Below are positions 32,234 to 42,913 of a stretch of DNA of 64,000 nucleotides, piece by piece. Source of the stretch: Epithemia pelagica (taxonomy: Eukaryota; Bacillariophyta; Bacillariophyceae; Surirellales; Surirellaceae); the NCBI GenBank assembly GCA_946965045.2, contig OX337236.1:434001-498000 (forward strand), read 5' to 3'. The notes beneath the pieces are model-generated. The model saw only the letters and a list, made by a program, of their open reading frames with translations. It was not told where the DNA came from and ran no database searches. Each line of letters begins with the position of its first letter. The stretch's first letter is position 1. The translations under genes and the position numbers were made by a program.

Positions 32234-35209
32234 ATGACAGAATTGCATGAATTGGCAAGGCAGTCAGGGCTTGCTTTTGCTGACAGTGACGACAACAGCA
32301 GTCATACTCCACAATGGAATGCAAATGACTGGCCTCCCCTTTTGGGTGGATGGCGTTGTGGGCATGCCACGGTTGTGCTGGACCATCCCCAAGACGATTG
32401 TGCTCAGACTGTCGTAGTTCTGGGAGGACATACAAATTGTGCTCGATGCACCAGTTCAATTCTGCAGTTGAATTTAAACGAGGAGAACATGGAGTGGCGC
32501 GAAGGACCACCGTTGAACGAAAGCAGGTGTGGACATGCAGCTGTGGTCTGCAACGGAGGGGTTTATGCCATTGGAGGAACTGGAATCGGCGGTTACGCCC
32601 ACCCTTTAAAACGCACTCGTGACGCCGTCCGTTTAGATTGCATTGAACGCATTGATGTTGAAGATTTGTTGGAAGCATCATCTGTGGCAAGAGGAAACTG
32701 GAACCAATGGATAACATTGAATTGTAGATTGTCTACATCACGAGTGGGTTGCTGCGCTGTTGCCGTCTACAATCGCTACATTGTTGTTATCGGTGGATCC
32801 GACGACGAAAACGCCTATTTGTCGTCGGTTGATATCATTGATACAGCTATACAAAGCAACCACACCATAATTTCTGGACCATCCATGACAGTTCCTCGAA
32901 CATGCTGTGCAAGTGTTGTCATTGACCACTGCATCTTTGTTGTTGACGGAAACAATTCAACTGATGAGCTGGCATCGGTGGAGTCATTGAAGTTTGAGGA
33001 AAGAAGTCATGATGAAACCAATGAGACTGCTTGCACAGTGTTTCCCTCTTCGGCGGCTTGGACAACTTGTACCGACCAAACCCTATCTAGTAATGTGGCT
33101 GTGGTTGTGGGATCATGTATCATTGGTGGAGCATCTAACAGATACATGCTGGAGCTTTTTGATACTGAAAGCAACATTGTTTGGAACCTTCCACCATTGA
33201 ACACTTACCGTCAAGGCTATAGAATGGTTGCCTTCAATACTGGCATTGCTGTGATTGGCGGATGGAACTTGGATTCATGCGAGACTTTGCCGTTGTCCCT
33301 CAGCGAGAAAGAACGAGTTAAGGTACGCTTTGTTGCATATTGTACTCTAGAAAGTTTGGCACTGTCTGACATCATACGCTGTTTCTATAATTTCCAGAAA
33401 TTGTATTCGTGTCGGGAAGAAATAGATACGGAGATGAAAAATCTACAGAATGTCATTGATCGTGCCCAGATCGAACGTACCGATATAACAGTACTGCAGG
33501 AAGGTGCCAAGGCGCAGGAGCTGTATTCAATTTTACAATCACTTTGTACCGACGAGAAATATCGCTCGATAGAACATATACAAGATGAAATCAACTCGAT
33601 CACTAGTCAGCTTGACCGGATGAATGTCATAAGAGACAAAATCCCACTCGTTGAGAAACTCAAGAAGCTGGAATCACAACTTGAACTGAGACAGTTGACC
33701 CAGAATGACAGGAAGCTTCCTGGTCACCCGGTCAGATCGACGAGACACATGGATTCTTGTGTTTCAGATGATGCCTTCTACAGGAAACTTGTGGAAGTTG
33801 ATTGTGACGATATTGTCTTTAAGGTCCACGACTTGGCCCTTCTGGTTTGTGACGTTCACCAAATGAAAGCATTTTACATATTTTTGAGTCACCTCTACCG
33901 TTCCAAACGCATATCAAAGGATGATCGGCAACGATATACGAAGAAGGCACTACAACAGACATTCAAGAGCATAGATAAAATTGACCAGCAAGCCGTGGCA
34001 ATGCGAAAGAAGATTGTCGACAAGTGTCGTCAGGATGGTGTCCTTGTTTCTGGCATTGACAACCATCAAACAGATTCTGTCGCAGCAATTACAGATTCAA
34101 TGTCTGCATTGCCAAACAAGCTTGCCATGACTGAATTCCGAGTGGGAGAAATCCTCCCTCTAACGTATTCTCAATCGCCAGAAACCACCAATACAGAGAG
34201 TGATAGCATCGGTCACCGTGTTGTTCTTTCTCAGGCCCAAGCTTTGGGCAGATCCCTGAAGGATGTTTATGCGGCACTGGATGCCAAGGATGAGAATGGA
34301 GCATCCACTGGGGCAATTTGCTCAGTTCTGAATGCCTTGTCATTCGGACAAACTATTTTTCGACATGTTTCGTCTGAAACCCTTGCGACTTGTGTTTTGG
34401 ATGAGATTGTAGACTTTGGAGACGTGAATCATATTTGTTCGGTTGTGTATCAATGTGGCAAAGAAAAATTGCAACATGCCTTTCAGCAAGGTATTGCTAT
34501 TGTGGAAAGAGCAGAGGATGAGGCAGCGAGAGAGCAAGACAAGGTTGGAATGAGTATATTGGTGAGTGTGATGGGTCATTTAGCCAATGCAGTAACGAAT
34601 TGGATTCGTGAAGTGAAGCCCATGGAAGCACACGATATGCCTGAGAATGCGGAGGCAATCAGCTTACTGGCTTTGGTGGTCACGGCTAAAGTAATACAAG
34701 CGGTGACTGAGGAATCTCTGGAAGTTGAACAGGATGCGCCGAGTCAGGACAAGGGTGACGATGGTGAACAGATTATCCCGAGTCATGACAAGGTTGGCAG
34801 TGCACATGCCTCGAAAAGGACGAAGAGAAAGGGCGCATTGAGTTTTCCGAGTGGAGAAGGTTCGTCGGCCATTGTTACGGAAATCGTCGAGAAGGGTCCC
34901 CTGACGATTTTTTTATCTCGTTTGGTTGAAACGACGGTGGAAGGTGCGACAGCGGTAGTCCAACCAATGACTCGAATGGAAGAATCCATGGAGTCGCTCT
35001 GTCGTGCCTCTTCACTACTATCCGAACGAATGACTCGATTGGAAGAGTCCATGTCATCCCTCATGGACAAACTCAAGGGCAAGAATAGTTCCGATGAACG
35101 GACGCAAGCCCAGATGGAACAATTGGAGCGGCGTCTGTGTCAATTGGAAGAATCTCAGGGAGATGCAGAACATGTGACTGCCCGCCATGGATTGCGCATT
35201 ATTCTGTAG
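32234..35209 (+). CDS. Kelch-repeat coiled-coil protein (copy 4, array unit C)
   Basis: ATG at 32234 (MTELHELARQSGLAFADSDD); the longer upstream frame is not conserved. There are 991 codons unspliced, about 966 after removing the probable 75-base intron 33323-33397 (AAG-GTACGC...TTCCAG-AAA, phase 0, stop-free). The plan matches copies 1 and 2: Kelch blades (VYAIGGTG, YIVVIGGSD, GIAVIGGWN), coiled coil, VFKVHDLALLVCD...FYIFLSHLYRSKR, a linker with an extra DKGDDGEQIIPSHDK segment, basic SKRTKRK, and MTRLEESMSSLMDKLKGK heptads at the end. It is convergent with the intact EF-hand gene. Function unknown; protein binding through the propeller is inferred. Confidence 0.86.
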   Translation: MTELHELARQSGLAFADSDDNSSHTPQWNANDWPPLLGGWRCGHATVVLDHPQDDCAQTVVVLGGHTNCARCTSSILQLNLNEENMEWREGPPLNESRCGHAAVVCNGGVYAIGGTGIGGYAHPLKRTRDAVRLDCIERIDVEDLLEASSVARGNWNQWITLNCRLSTSRVGCCAVAVYNRYIVVIGGSDDENAYLSSVDIIDTAIQSNHTIISGPSMTVPRTCCASVVIDHCIFVVDGNNSTDELASVESLKFEERSHDETNETACTVFPSSAAWTTCTDQTLSSNVAVVVGSCIIGGASNRYMLELFDTESNIVWNLPPLNTYRQGYRMVAFNTGIAVIGGWNLDSCETLPLSLSEKERVKVRFVAYCTLESLALSDIIRCFYNFQKLYSCREEIDTEMKNLQNVIDRAQIERTDITVLQEGAKAQELYSILQSLCTDEKYRSIEHIQDEINSITSQLDRMNVIRDKIPLVEKLKKLESQLELRQLTQNDRKLPGHPVRSTRHMDSCVSDDAFYRKLVEVDCDDIVFKVHDLALLVCDVHQMKAFYIFLSHLYRSKRISKDDRQRYTKKALQQTFKSIDKIDQQAVAMRKKIVDKCRQDGVLVSGIDNHQTDSVAAITDSMSALPNKLAMTEFRVGEILPLTYSQSPETTNTESDSIGHRVVLSQAQALGRSLKDVYAALDAKDENGASTGAICSVLNALSFGQTIFRHVSSETLATCVLDEIVDFGDVNHICSVVYQCGKEKLQHAFQQGIAIVERAEDEAAREQDKVGMSILVSVMGHLANAVTNWIREVKPMEAHDMPENAEAISLLALVVTAKVIQAVTEESLEVEQDAPSQDKGDDGEQIIPSHDKVGSAHASKRTKRKGALSFPSGEGSSAIVTEIVEKGPLTIFLSRLVETTVEGATAVVQPMTRMEESMESLCRASSLLSERMTRLEESMSSLMDKLKGKNSSDERTQAQMEQLERRLCQLEESQGDAEHVTARHGLRIIL

Positions 35210-35677
35210 ATGGAAAAGAGCCCTCTACCCCTAGAGAAAACGATTCATACTCGTTTCGCTAGTGTTTCAGTCACTGTATGGTTCTTTGTGACACTATCTG
35301 TTTCCCGGTTGTCGGGATACGGATTGTTGTGGTGGAGAATATATTATAATACCAGAAACAACGCAGTACTTATGGACATTTGCCGTTTCCTCGTCTCACT
35401 CTCGCTCTTGTGATGCTCGCATGGCTGGGACGTTTGGCGGCAATCCCGTGGACCGAAATGGGTAGAACCATGGCAGAACCAGACTCGCAGGATCGTCAAG
35501 AACGACTACTATTATTACATGTCGTGGTGATTCATTCCGTTTATATAGTGTTTGTATAGTAGACTGTTCTTGTAGTTGTTTGTATAGTAGACTGTTCTTG
35601 TAGTAATGCGTCCTCCGTGTGCGTGAAATGCCGGCTCTATGTGAGTAGTACTTGTAGTAGTCTTGTGGATTTTTGGA
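35210..35677. other. 3' flanks of convergent genes, unit C
   Basis: Intergenic sequence with a duplicated short segment (TGTATAGTAGACTGTTCTTGTAGT, twice near 35552-35604). Homologous to the unit A flank. No gene. Confidence 0.45.
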
Positions 35678-37213
35678 TTAGGCAATCTTGGATTTGGAAG
35701 CCTCCCCCGGCGAACGAAGAAGGGGTGTTTCGGGTGGATGGACCATGGAGTCGTTCATTGTGGTCGTTTTGGTGGCCGATTTCATGGGTGTTTTGCTCGC
35801 CATGGAAGATGATACGTGCTCGTCCGCCATGGATGGCTTCTTGGAGGGTGGTTGTATTTCGGCCGTTGTCGTTGTTCCCTGCGCTCGTTGCGCGACATAT
35901 TGAAAAAAGTCATCGACTTGGAAAATGACAAAGGGCACGACCAAGATTCCCAACAAGGTCGAAAGAAGTGCGAGAGGAGCCGCATTCCAGACGGAATCGG
36001 GCACGGCTTGCCACCAATCCACAACGGCCGCCAAAATGACGACCATCCATCCCGGCGTGCGTTCCCACACCCACGTGCCCACGGCTTCGACCGTCAATTC
36101 AATCGTATTGGCAATGCTGGAATATTCATCGGCATTGACCAAACAGACATAGAGGAATTCGACCGTTTGATAAAAGCCTTGCAAGACTTGATTGGCCACG
36201 AGCGGTACCAAACAAATGGTCAAACTCCATTGAATCAAGACACGCAGCAAGACATTGGAAAAGAGAACCATCATGACGGATTGGAATTCGTGTCGATTCA
36301 AGGCCCCATTGCCATCCACATCAAACTGTGTAAAGACCGCGTCGGATCGTTCTCGACCAATGGGACGACAAGCGGCTGGTCCCACGTACATGCCCAATTT
36401 CAAATGAATCAACAACAAACCCGCATACAATTCCTTTTCATCAACACTGTTGGATCCATCCGTATCCACCATGTCAAAGGCCTTGTCACACAAATCGCGA
36501 AATCGCGCATTCTGCGTCCACCACGATGATGATGAAGAGGAGGAATTCGTCGGTGGACTCTTGTTCTGGACGACTGTCCTTGTCGTAGTGGAAGTGGGAG
36601 GAGGAGCATACTGACTAGACGTAGTCGTTGGTTGGGATGCGCGTGTGGTGGTGGGAGCATCGGTGCCCACGGGTGGCAATTCCTTTTCAAAGGCCAAGGC
36701 CGCCGCCACTTGATGCGCATTCGTATTATTGGTAGTGTTGTTGTGGGAAGGATGGGCCGCAGTATTGGCATGGCTGTTGGTGGTGGATGTGGGGGAAACC
36801 GCATCACCATTGGGTTGTTGCAACAAGGAGGACGACGGTGGTGCTGGTACTTGTGGTGGTACTTGTTGATTGGCATCGTAGGAATCAAACAATTTGACGG
36901 GTGACGTTGTCATGGTGGACATGGACATGGGAGACGACAAGAGGGGTGTCGTTCCATTGGTGGTGGTGGGTGGACAATTGGTAGCATTTCTCGTGGTCGT
37001 CGTGGTTAGAGTCACTTTGGGCGAGGGAAATTTGAACAAGCGGCGCAAATCAAAGGGATTTTTGCGAGACCGAGGCGTTTCCGAACTCACACTGGCGGCA
37101 TCGCTGCTACCGCCGCCATTGCGAGGAGGAGGAGGTGACGTCAAGGTGGCATTGGCGGTCGTGGTGGTGGTATTGGCCTGGTGTGGACTGTTGCGAAGCA
37201 TGGTAGCCGCCAT
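35678..37213 (-). CDS. EF-hand calcium-binding multi-pass membrane protein
   Basis: 511 codons from the ATG at 37213. Residues 1-~235 are disordered, rich in Thr/Asn/Pro/Ser. Two canonical 12-residue EF-hand loops follow, DTDGSNSVDEKE (~250) and DVDGNGALNRHE (~298), with acidic or Asn side chains at the ligand positions. Then come several hydrophobic stretches (LLRVLIQWSLTICLVPLVAN, WMVVILAAVVDWW, PLALLSTLLGILVVPFVIF) and a cytosolic-looking tail. A calcium-regulated membrane protein is inferred; no named family is recognised. It shares a 5' region with the HECT gene and is convergent with Kelch copy 4. Two decayed partial copies lie at 27159-27632 and 31245-31436. Confidence 0.85.
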   Translation of the reverse strand: MAATMLRNSPHQANTTTTTANATLTSPPPPRNGGGSSDAASVSSETPRSRKNPFDLRRLFKFPSPKVTLTTTTTRNATNCPPTTTNGTTPLLSSPMSMSTMTTSPVKLFDSYDANQQVPPQVPAPPSSSLLQQPNGDAVSPTSTTNSHANTAAHPSHNNTTNNTNAHQVAAALAFEKELPPVGTDAPTTTRASQPTTTSSQYAPPPTSTTTRTVVQNKSPPTNSSSSSSSWWTQNARFRDLCDKAFDMVDTDGSNSVDEKELYAGLLLIHLKLGMYVGPAACRPIGRERSDAVFTQFDVDGNGALNRHEFQSVMMVLFSNVLLRVLIQWSLTICLVPLVANQVLQGFYQTVEFLYVCLVNADEYSSIANTIELTVEAVGTWVWERTPGWMVVILAAVVDWWQAVPDSVWNAAPLALLSTLLGILVVPFVIFQVDDFFQYVAQRAQGTTTTAEIQPPSKKPSMADEHVSSSMASKTPMKSATKTTTMNDSMVHPPETPLLRSPGEASKSKIA

Positions 37214-37885
37214 GGTCGTAGTAGTATTGTGGGTGTGTGTTGAAGGGATTACGAAAGGAACACCAATCCAAAATGAAAAAGACTCGATTCCACAAAGACC
37301 GGGGTGCAGTGCTTGTATTCAACAAGAGTCTTTTGGACAAGGAAGAATGTGCCTTTGGTTGTTTTGTCGTTGTTTGGGGTGTGCTGCTGTGGTGGTTTTG
37401 TTGGAAGGAACAAAAATAAATGGGTCGATATCTTTTTTACTATATACACTTTGTGTACTTTCCGAACGGATTTGAAAAATCTTGTCCAGCTGTTCACCTC
37501 TGCGGGCGCGCGCAGCCGGCGGCCCGAATTTTCGCGCGCGCGCGACTCGGTCGCGTTTCCAAGTCGCTCCTGACTCAGTCAGTCCCGGACCACACCGTGA
37601 TGTGCACCGCTCTTCCTTTCTTTGGCGTGCGGTTTTCGATCCGGTTCCTCGTCGCTTTCTTATCGTCGTCGTTGTCGTCATTCTCTCCGTGTCTCCACAA
37701 AGCGATACTAGGTAGAGAACCAATACCATTGAATGCATTGTCTCTCGCTCGGTTCCATCCTTTCCGTCTGATTGAAGCCAAGAAGAGCATTCATCATTGA
37801 TTCACCGCCAACCCTGAATTCTGGCATTTGCCTGTTTGTTGTGCGGCCGCACGAAAACTACTACTACTAAAACAACCACACGATC
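37214..37885. promoter_or_regulatory. Divergent promoter region, EF-hand gene / HECT gene
   Basis: 672 bases separate two divergent ATGs. It contains GC-alternating runs around 37503-37552 (including CGCGCGCGCGCGAC), which could adopt Z-form DNA, and TGACTCA (37571-37577), a Gcn4/AP-1 class bZIP site. The ORFs crossing it are not conserved-looking. Confidence 0.4.
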
Positions 37886-40800
37886 ATGTTTTTTGATGGC
37901 AATCCTCGTTCCAATACTCGTCGGGGCGGTGGTGGCAAACGACCCGTCAATTTGGGCGGCAAGAGTGTCACGGTCTCTCGGACTCGATTGTTGCAACAGA
38001 GTCAACAATTGCGCCAAGAACGATGGCACAAACAACGACAACACACCCAAGCGACGATATTGCAAAAATATCTCCGCGGATTTCTCACCCGACGCCGACT
38101 GGTCCATGTCTTGCGGCAGGAATGGAACAACCCAACGAACCCAGTGTCATCATCTTTGAATCTGCCCACACTGTCGTCCAAAACCACGGTGCTGCAACGC
38201 TTCCATGTCTTGGTGAGACTCTTGTTGCTCCAAAATAACAATCACAACAACAACAACGACAAGACGGTGGAGACGCAAATCACCTCCTTGTTGATGCAAT
38301 TTGCCCAAACCTTGCCGCCATCGCCACCCCAAATAGACAACAAGACGACAACCGTTGTCTATTCCAAGTATATTTGGCACCAAACCTTGCATCGCCTGCA
38401 AGACCAGTCGACGACGGATGGTCGCAGTACGAACGACAATTCCTGGACGTGGCGCATTTTGCAACATTGTTTGCCGCACCACAATCCCTGCCACTGGCTT
38501 TCCACCAGCGACATTATGCTCTTGTGTCAAACCTGTCTGGCCCTGCCACCGCCACACAATGACGACTCGAGCAACCGGTGGTCCTTGCGAGACTATCTGG
38601 TACAATCTGTGTTACGACCACAACCCAATGCACGGCCCGTCTTGGGAGTCTTGGAATGGCTGCGAATGGAACCCAACAATAACGATGACAACGACAACCA
38701 TTACCAAACGTCGTCGATCCAACAAGTCGAAACACTCCAAGCCTTGGTTCAAGCCCTCTTGTCATCATCCTCATCCTCGTCGTCGATACCATCCAACAAC
38801 AAGACCTCCCACATTGATTGGCCCTCCATTGCGCGAACCTTGGTTCTGGAACCACCGCCATACTCTTGCACTGCGAATCGGACCACACCACCACCACATG
38901 TATTGTTGTTGCACTTGTTGGATCGCGTTCTAGACGTGGAATCATCATCTCCTCTAGTATCGTCGCGATGGATTGTTCCCTTGATTTGGATGACATGGCA
39001 ATCCTTTCCATCCTTGATTCATGCCACGACACTGGTCGCCTCCTCGTTGCCATCCAAGCAACGGACTCGACAAGAAGAAGAAGCAGTGATTTTTGGTCAT
39101 GTCACCACTCGTGCCTCCATGGACCTGGAAGACAACAATGACGATGCGGAGGAGGACGACGATGACGACGATGAGGAGGAACCAGACACGACGACGAGGA
39201 CCAACACTCTGCGAGTCTCGGCGCCGGCGGCAACCACGACGAATTCGCGAACCGGTAGTGCCCGATTCTTTACCAAACAAGACTTGGCCACGGCACCCAA
39301 ACTCGAACGCCTGGTTCAACAAACCCAGACTGTGTGGACCCGACAACAAGGTCAACAATTGATAACTGGCAGTATGGTCAACAATCACAATCAACAGTCT
39401 GTACGTTCCTGCATGACCCGCGTGGCGCACCGTCTGGCACAGCCCCAGGTGTGGTTGCACTGGGGACACCAACTCTTGTGCCAAGCGTCGTCGTCGTCGG
39501 AGGAGGAGAAAGACAAGGATACGACGACGACGACTACAAGTGAGGACGCCCGAGAGGCCTATATCCTGTGCTTGACCGTCTTGTTGCAAGGGCAACGAAC
39601 GGGATTGCACAATCGAAGCTCGGCCAGTTCCCACTTTTTGACGCAATTGGCCTTTGCCGCAACGACAACGACCAACCAACCACCACAACAACACGACCAC
39701 GACATTCTCACTTGGTTGTGGCACACCATTCTTTATTTCCAGCAACAGGCACACCACCAACGACAAGAAGAATCTCCACCCCTGCGTCTTGAAGCGACGC
39801 GTCTCGTGTCCCATCCAGCGGAATCGCCGACAGCCTCTCGTCGTCGTCCTCCCTCGCTATTGCTCTTGTATTGTACGTGGTCCGTCTTTTGCGATATTTT
39901 GGCGCAACAATTGATTGCCGTCCGGGACGATCAATTTTTGGAACGCTACACGACGACCCTGTTGTCGTCGTCGTCGTCTTGGAGGAGGACGACAACAACA
40001 ACGACAACAACGACAAACAGTCCAAGTATTGTGGCACGGGACGTGATTGAGCAATTGAAACAGCATGTGTATGACTTGTATTGGAGTCAACCGGTAGTCA
40101 CCAGTGAAACACAAGCCTTGTTGGTACCCTCAACGACGACGGGGGCCCTCTTGGCCACCACCACAACGACCAACAACAACACGATGGCATCGACTCGCAT
40201 TCAACAACAACCACAACCATTGTTGCTTTCCGCAGCTCGTGTCCGATTGTTCTTGACGGGGACCAAGTTGTGGAATTCCTTGTATGCTCGATGGTGTCGT
40301 TTGGTTCGTCTCAAAGGTTGTCGATTCTGTGAGGAATCCACCTGGTGGTTTCCCAATCACAATTCCATGTTGGGAGGATTGGCCGCCAGTGCCAGCGCCG
40401 TATCCGCCGATTCGGCAATGGGACAGGCGGCGCAGGACGACGAAAATGACGACATGGACGACGACGACGACGACGATGATATGGATGTCGATGATGGCAA
40501 TCAACCATCTAGAAACAACCGATCCTCATCCAGTAGAACTCATTCCAACCATCCGAACGAGACAGAAGATGCAGAAACCGAAGCACTGGCCAATGTATTC
40601 AAGGATCCGAAAATGGCTCGAGTCTTGGTAAGCATTCCTCAATGCCTGTCGTTTGAACGACGTGTCCGACTCTTTCATTCCTTGTTGCAAGAAGACAAGG
40701 CCCGAACTCAAGATGAAAGTTATGATATGCATGCGACAGTCATGGCCTTGATGCGAGGAGAAGACACGGGCGTGCCCGATGAAACCGCACATCGGGTCAA

Positions 40801-42165
40801 TGTCGAAATCCGGCGCGATGCCCTCTATCAAGATTCGATGCGACAATTGAATCAATTGGGACCCCACCTCAAAAAGAAGGTCAAAGTGTCGTTTATCAGT
40901 CAACATGGAACACAAGAAGCAGGAATTGATGGCGGTGGAGTCTTTAAAGAGTTTTTGGATGATTTGATCAAGGAAGCCTTTACGCCGCCGCCTTCTGCTG
41001 GTTCCGAGTCGGCCTCAGCTTCATCCTCTTCATCCCATCAGCTGCAACTCTTTGCAGTCACGCCCTCATTGGAAACGCTCATGGTGAATCCTTTGTACAG
41101 TAGTGATCCCCAATATCTACCGCACTATGAGTTTTTGGGCCGTGCTGTGGGCAAGGCGGTGTACGAATCGCTGCTGGTCGAACCACAGTTTTGTCTTCCC
41201 TTTTTGAATACCTTGTTGGGCAAGTCGAATACATTAGAAGATTTGAAAAACTTTGACCCCACCTACTACCACAGTTTGGTTCAACTCATTGGAATGAGCC
41301 GACAGGACTTGGAAACTACGGGGTTGACCTTTGAAGTCAATTTACCGGGACAACGGGTCCCTGTCGAACTGGTTCCCCATGGTGCACAAAAACCTGTGAC
41401 CAAGGACAATGTCATTCAGTACGCACATTTGGTATCGCATCGCCTACTCAATGTCCAATCGGCGCGTCCCATTCGAGCCTTTTTACAGGGCTTTCGCGAT
41501 TTGATTCCAGCTCCCTGGGTTCGATTGTTTTCGTCCGCGCATGAATTACAGAAACTCATCTCAGGCAATGACGACGACGACGACGAAACCTCTGCCGGCT
41601 TTAATGTACAAGCCCTCAAAGCCAACATGGCCTATTCGGGTGGATATCATCCCAGTCAACCCGTCATGCACATGGTACGTTTTTCCTTTGCTTGAGTTAT
41701 GGATACAGTTCCTTTTTGTCGATTCTCATTCTTTTGTTGGACTTGTGTTGTCGTCCAGTTTTGGGAGATTGTGGAGGAAATGACGTCAGAACAACATCGA
41801 AAGTTTTTGAAATTCATGACCTCGTGTTCCAGACAGCCACTCCTGGGCTTTGGTAAGTGTATAATGACAGACTGTGTGTGTTTGTTCGTATGGATGACTC
41901 ATCCTCTTGTCCTTCATTCGTACACACAGGATCGTTGGATCCTCGCCCTTGTATCCAACAAGTAAGATTGCCGGAAAACATGTTTGTCGACACGTATTCC
42001 GAAATTCGAACCAGAGCCATGAGTGAAGTGGAAAAGCAGGCACCGTTGCCCACAGCATCCACCTGTATGAACCTTCTCAAGCTCCCCAATTATCCGGACA
42101 AGGAACTTATGCGAAGAAAGCTCTTGGCCGCAATTGAAGCCGGAGCGGGCTTTGAATTGAGTTGA
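37886..42165 (+). CDS. HECT-type E3 ubiquitin ligase, UBE3C/Hul5-like (three exons)
   Basis: Exons are 37886-41674, 41759-41852 and 41930-42165 (1,372 aa). The introns (84 and 77 nt) are ATG-GTACGT...GTCCAG-TTTTGG and TTTG-GTAAGT...CACAG-GATCG. The N-terminus ([10 protein letters not shown], then VNLGGKS) is the UBE3C/UPL6 signature and is followed by an IQ-like helix ([16 protein letters not shown]). The long middle has many Gln/Thr/Ser runs and acidic tracts. The HECT domain starts near [13 protein letters not shown] and includes [15 protein letters not shown]; the third exon carries the catalytic cysteine in [14 protein letters not shown] (Cys ~1340). It accepts ubiquitin from an E2 as a thioester and elongates chains on substrates; UBE3C/Hul5 relatives work with the proteasome. 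The ORF without splicing ends early at 41695, which confirms the intron. Confidence 0.95.
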
Positions 42166-42913
42166 TGTGCATACAGGAACAGTTGTCAACGAAAAGAGCA
42201 TGAACAAGAGTAATGTCATTTTCAAAAATGTTTTCGTGTGATTTCACAACGATATGACCCAAACTATTCTCATCATTCAAGCAGTTCTTGAAGAACTGCC
42301 GATGCAATGTTGCAACACTAAAAATGGAACACTTCATATGACTTTTTATTTGAATGTCTATACCATGAAATGACACTCCAATTAGCCAGCCTCTATCAGA
42401 AGGTGTGTTCAAACCACACATGGCAGCTTCGGCATTGTTTGCACTGCACCGATAGGAGTATAAACCTAGAGCATTCGCAATTAGATCACAACGTATTAAG
42501 TACACCTCCGTGACATCCGGGGTGTACGGCAATTCATGATAAGGCCTCAAACAATAAAATCTCGTAAAAGATGATCTCCACGGAGACCTCCGACGCCATG
42601 CCCGGACAAGAGCTGCAATCTCAACTCGGAGACAGAGTTTACTCAAGAGAAAGACATTGAAACCTGTTATGTAAAAATACAGCAAGCCACCACCTCCTCC
42701 GCCACCACAACCACCGCAACCACATCTACATGCGCGCCTCGTCAGACACCAGTACGTCACCTCCCATGCGTGATACTGCTTGAACTCAAAACTCGCTAAA
42801 TGTCACTTCAAGAAAAGTAAAGACAACATCTTAGCGATAATGCTTTACTATTAGTATTTTGTTTCATGCATTAGAATTATCGACTTCTCTCAGCTTGGAT
42901 TCCTTCACAACCG
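42166..42913. other. Intergenic; left edge of tandem duplication (from ~42733)
   Basis: 42733-42913 matches 51990-52177 with small changes (GATACTGCTyGAACTCAAAACTCGCTAA). A 217-codon minus-strand frame (42107-42760) starts with GTG, overlaps the HECT exon and has no family features; it is not called. Confidence 0.5.

Noticed and set aside
39120-39190. Triplet runs in the HECT middle region as possible repeat expansion
   Set aside because: GAC/GAG/ACG runs are common throughout this genome segment and stay in frame as acidic linkers.
42107-42760. 217-codon minus-strand ORF downstream of the HECT gene
   Set aside because: It begins with GTG, overlaps the last HECT exon, has a glycine/cysteine low-complexity start from repeat DNA, and is not conserved in the duplicated copy at 51990.
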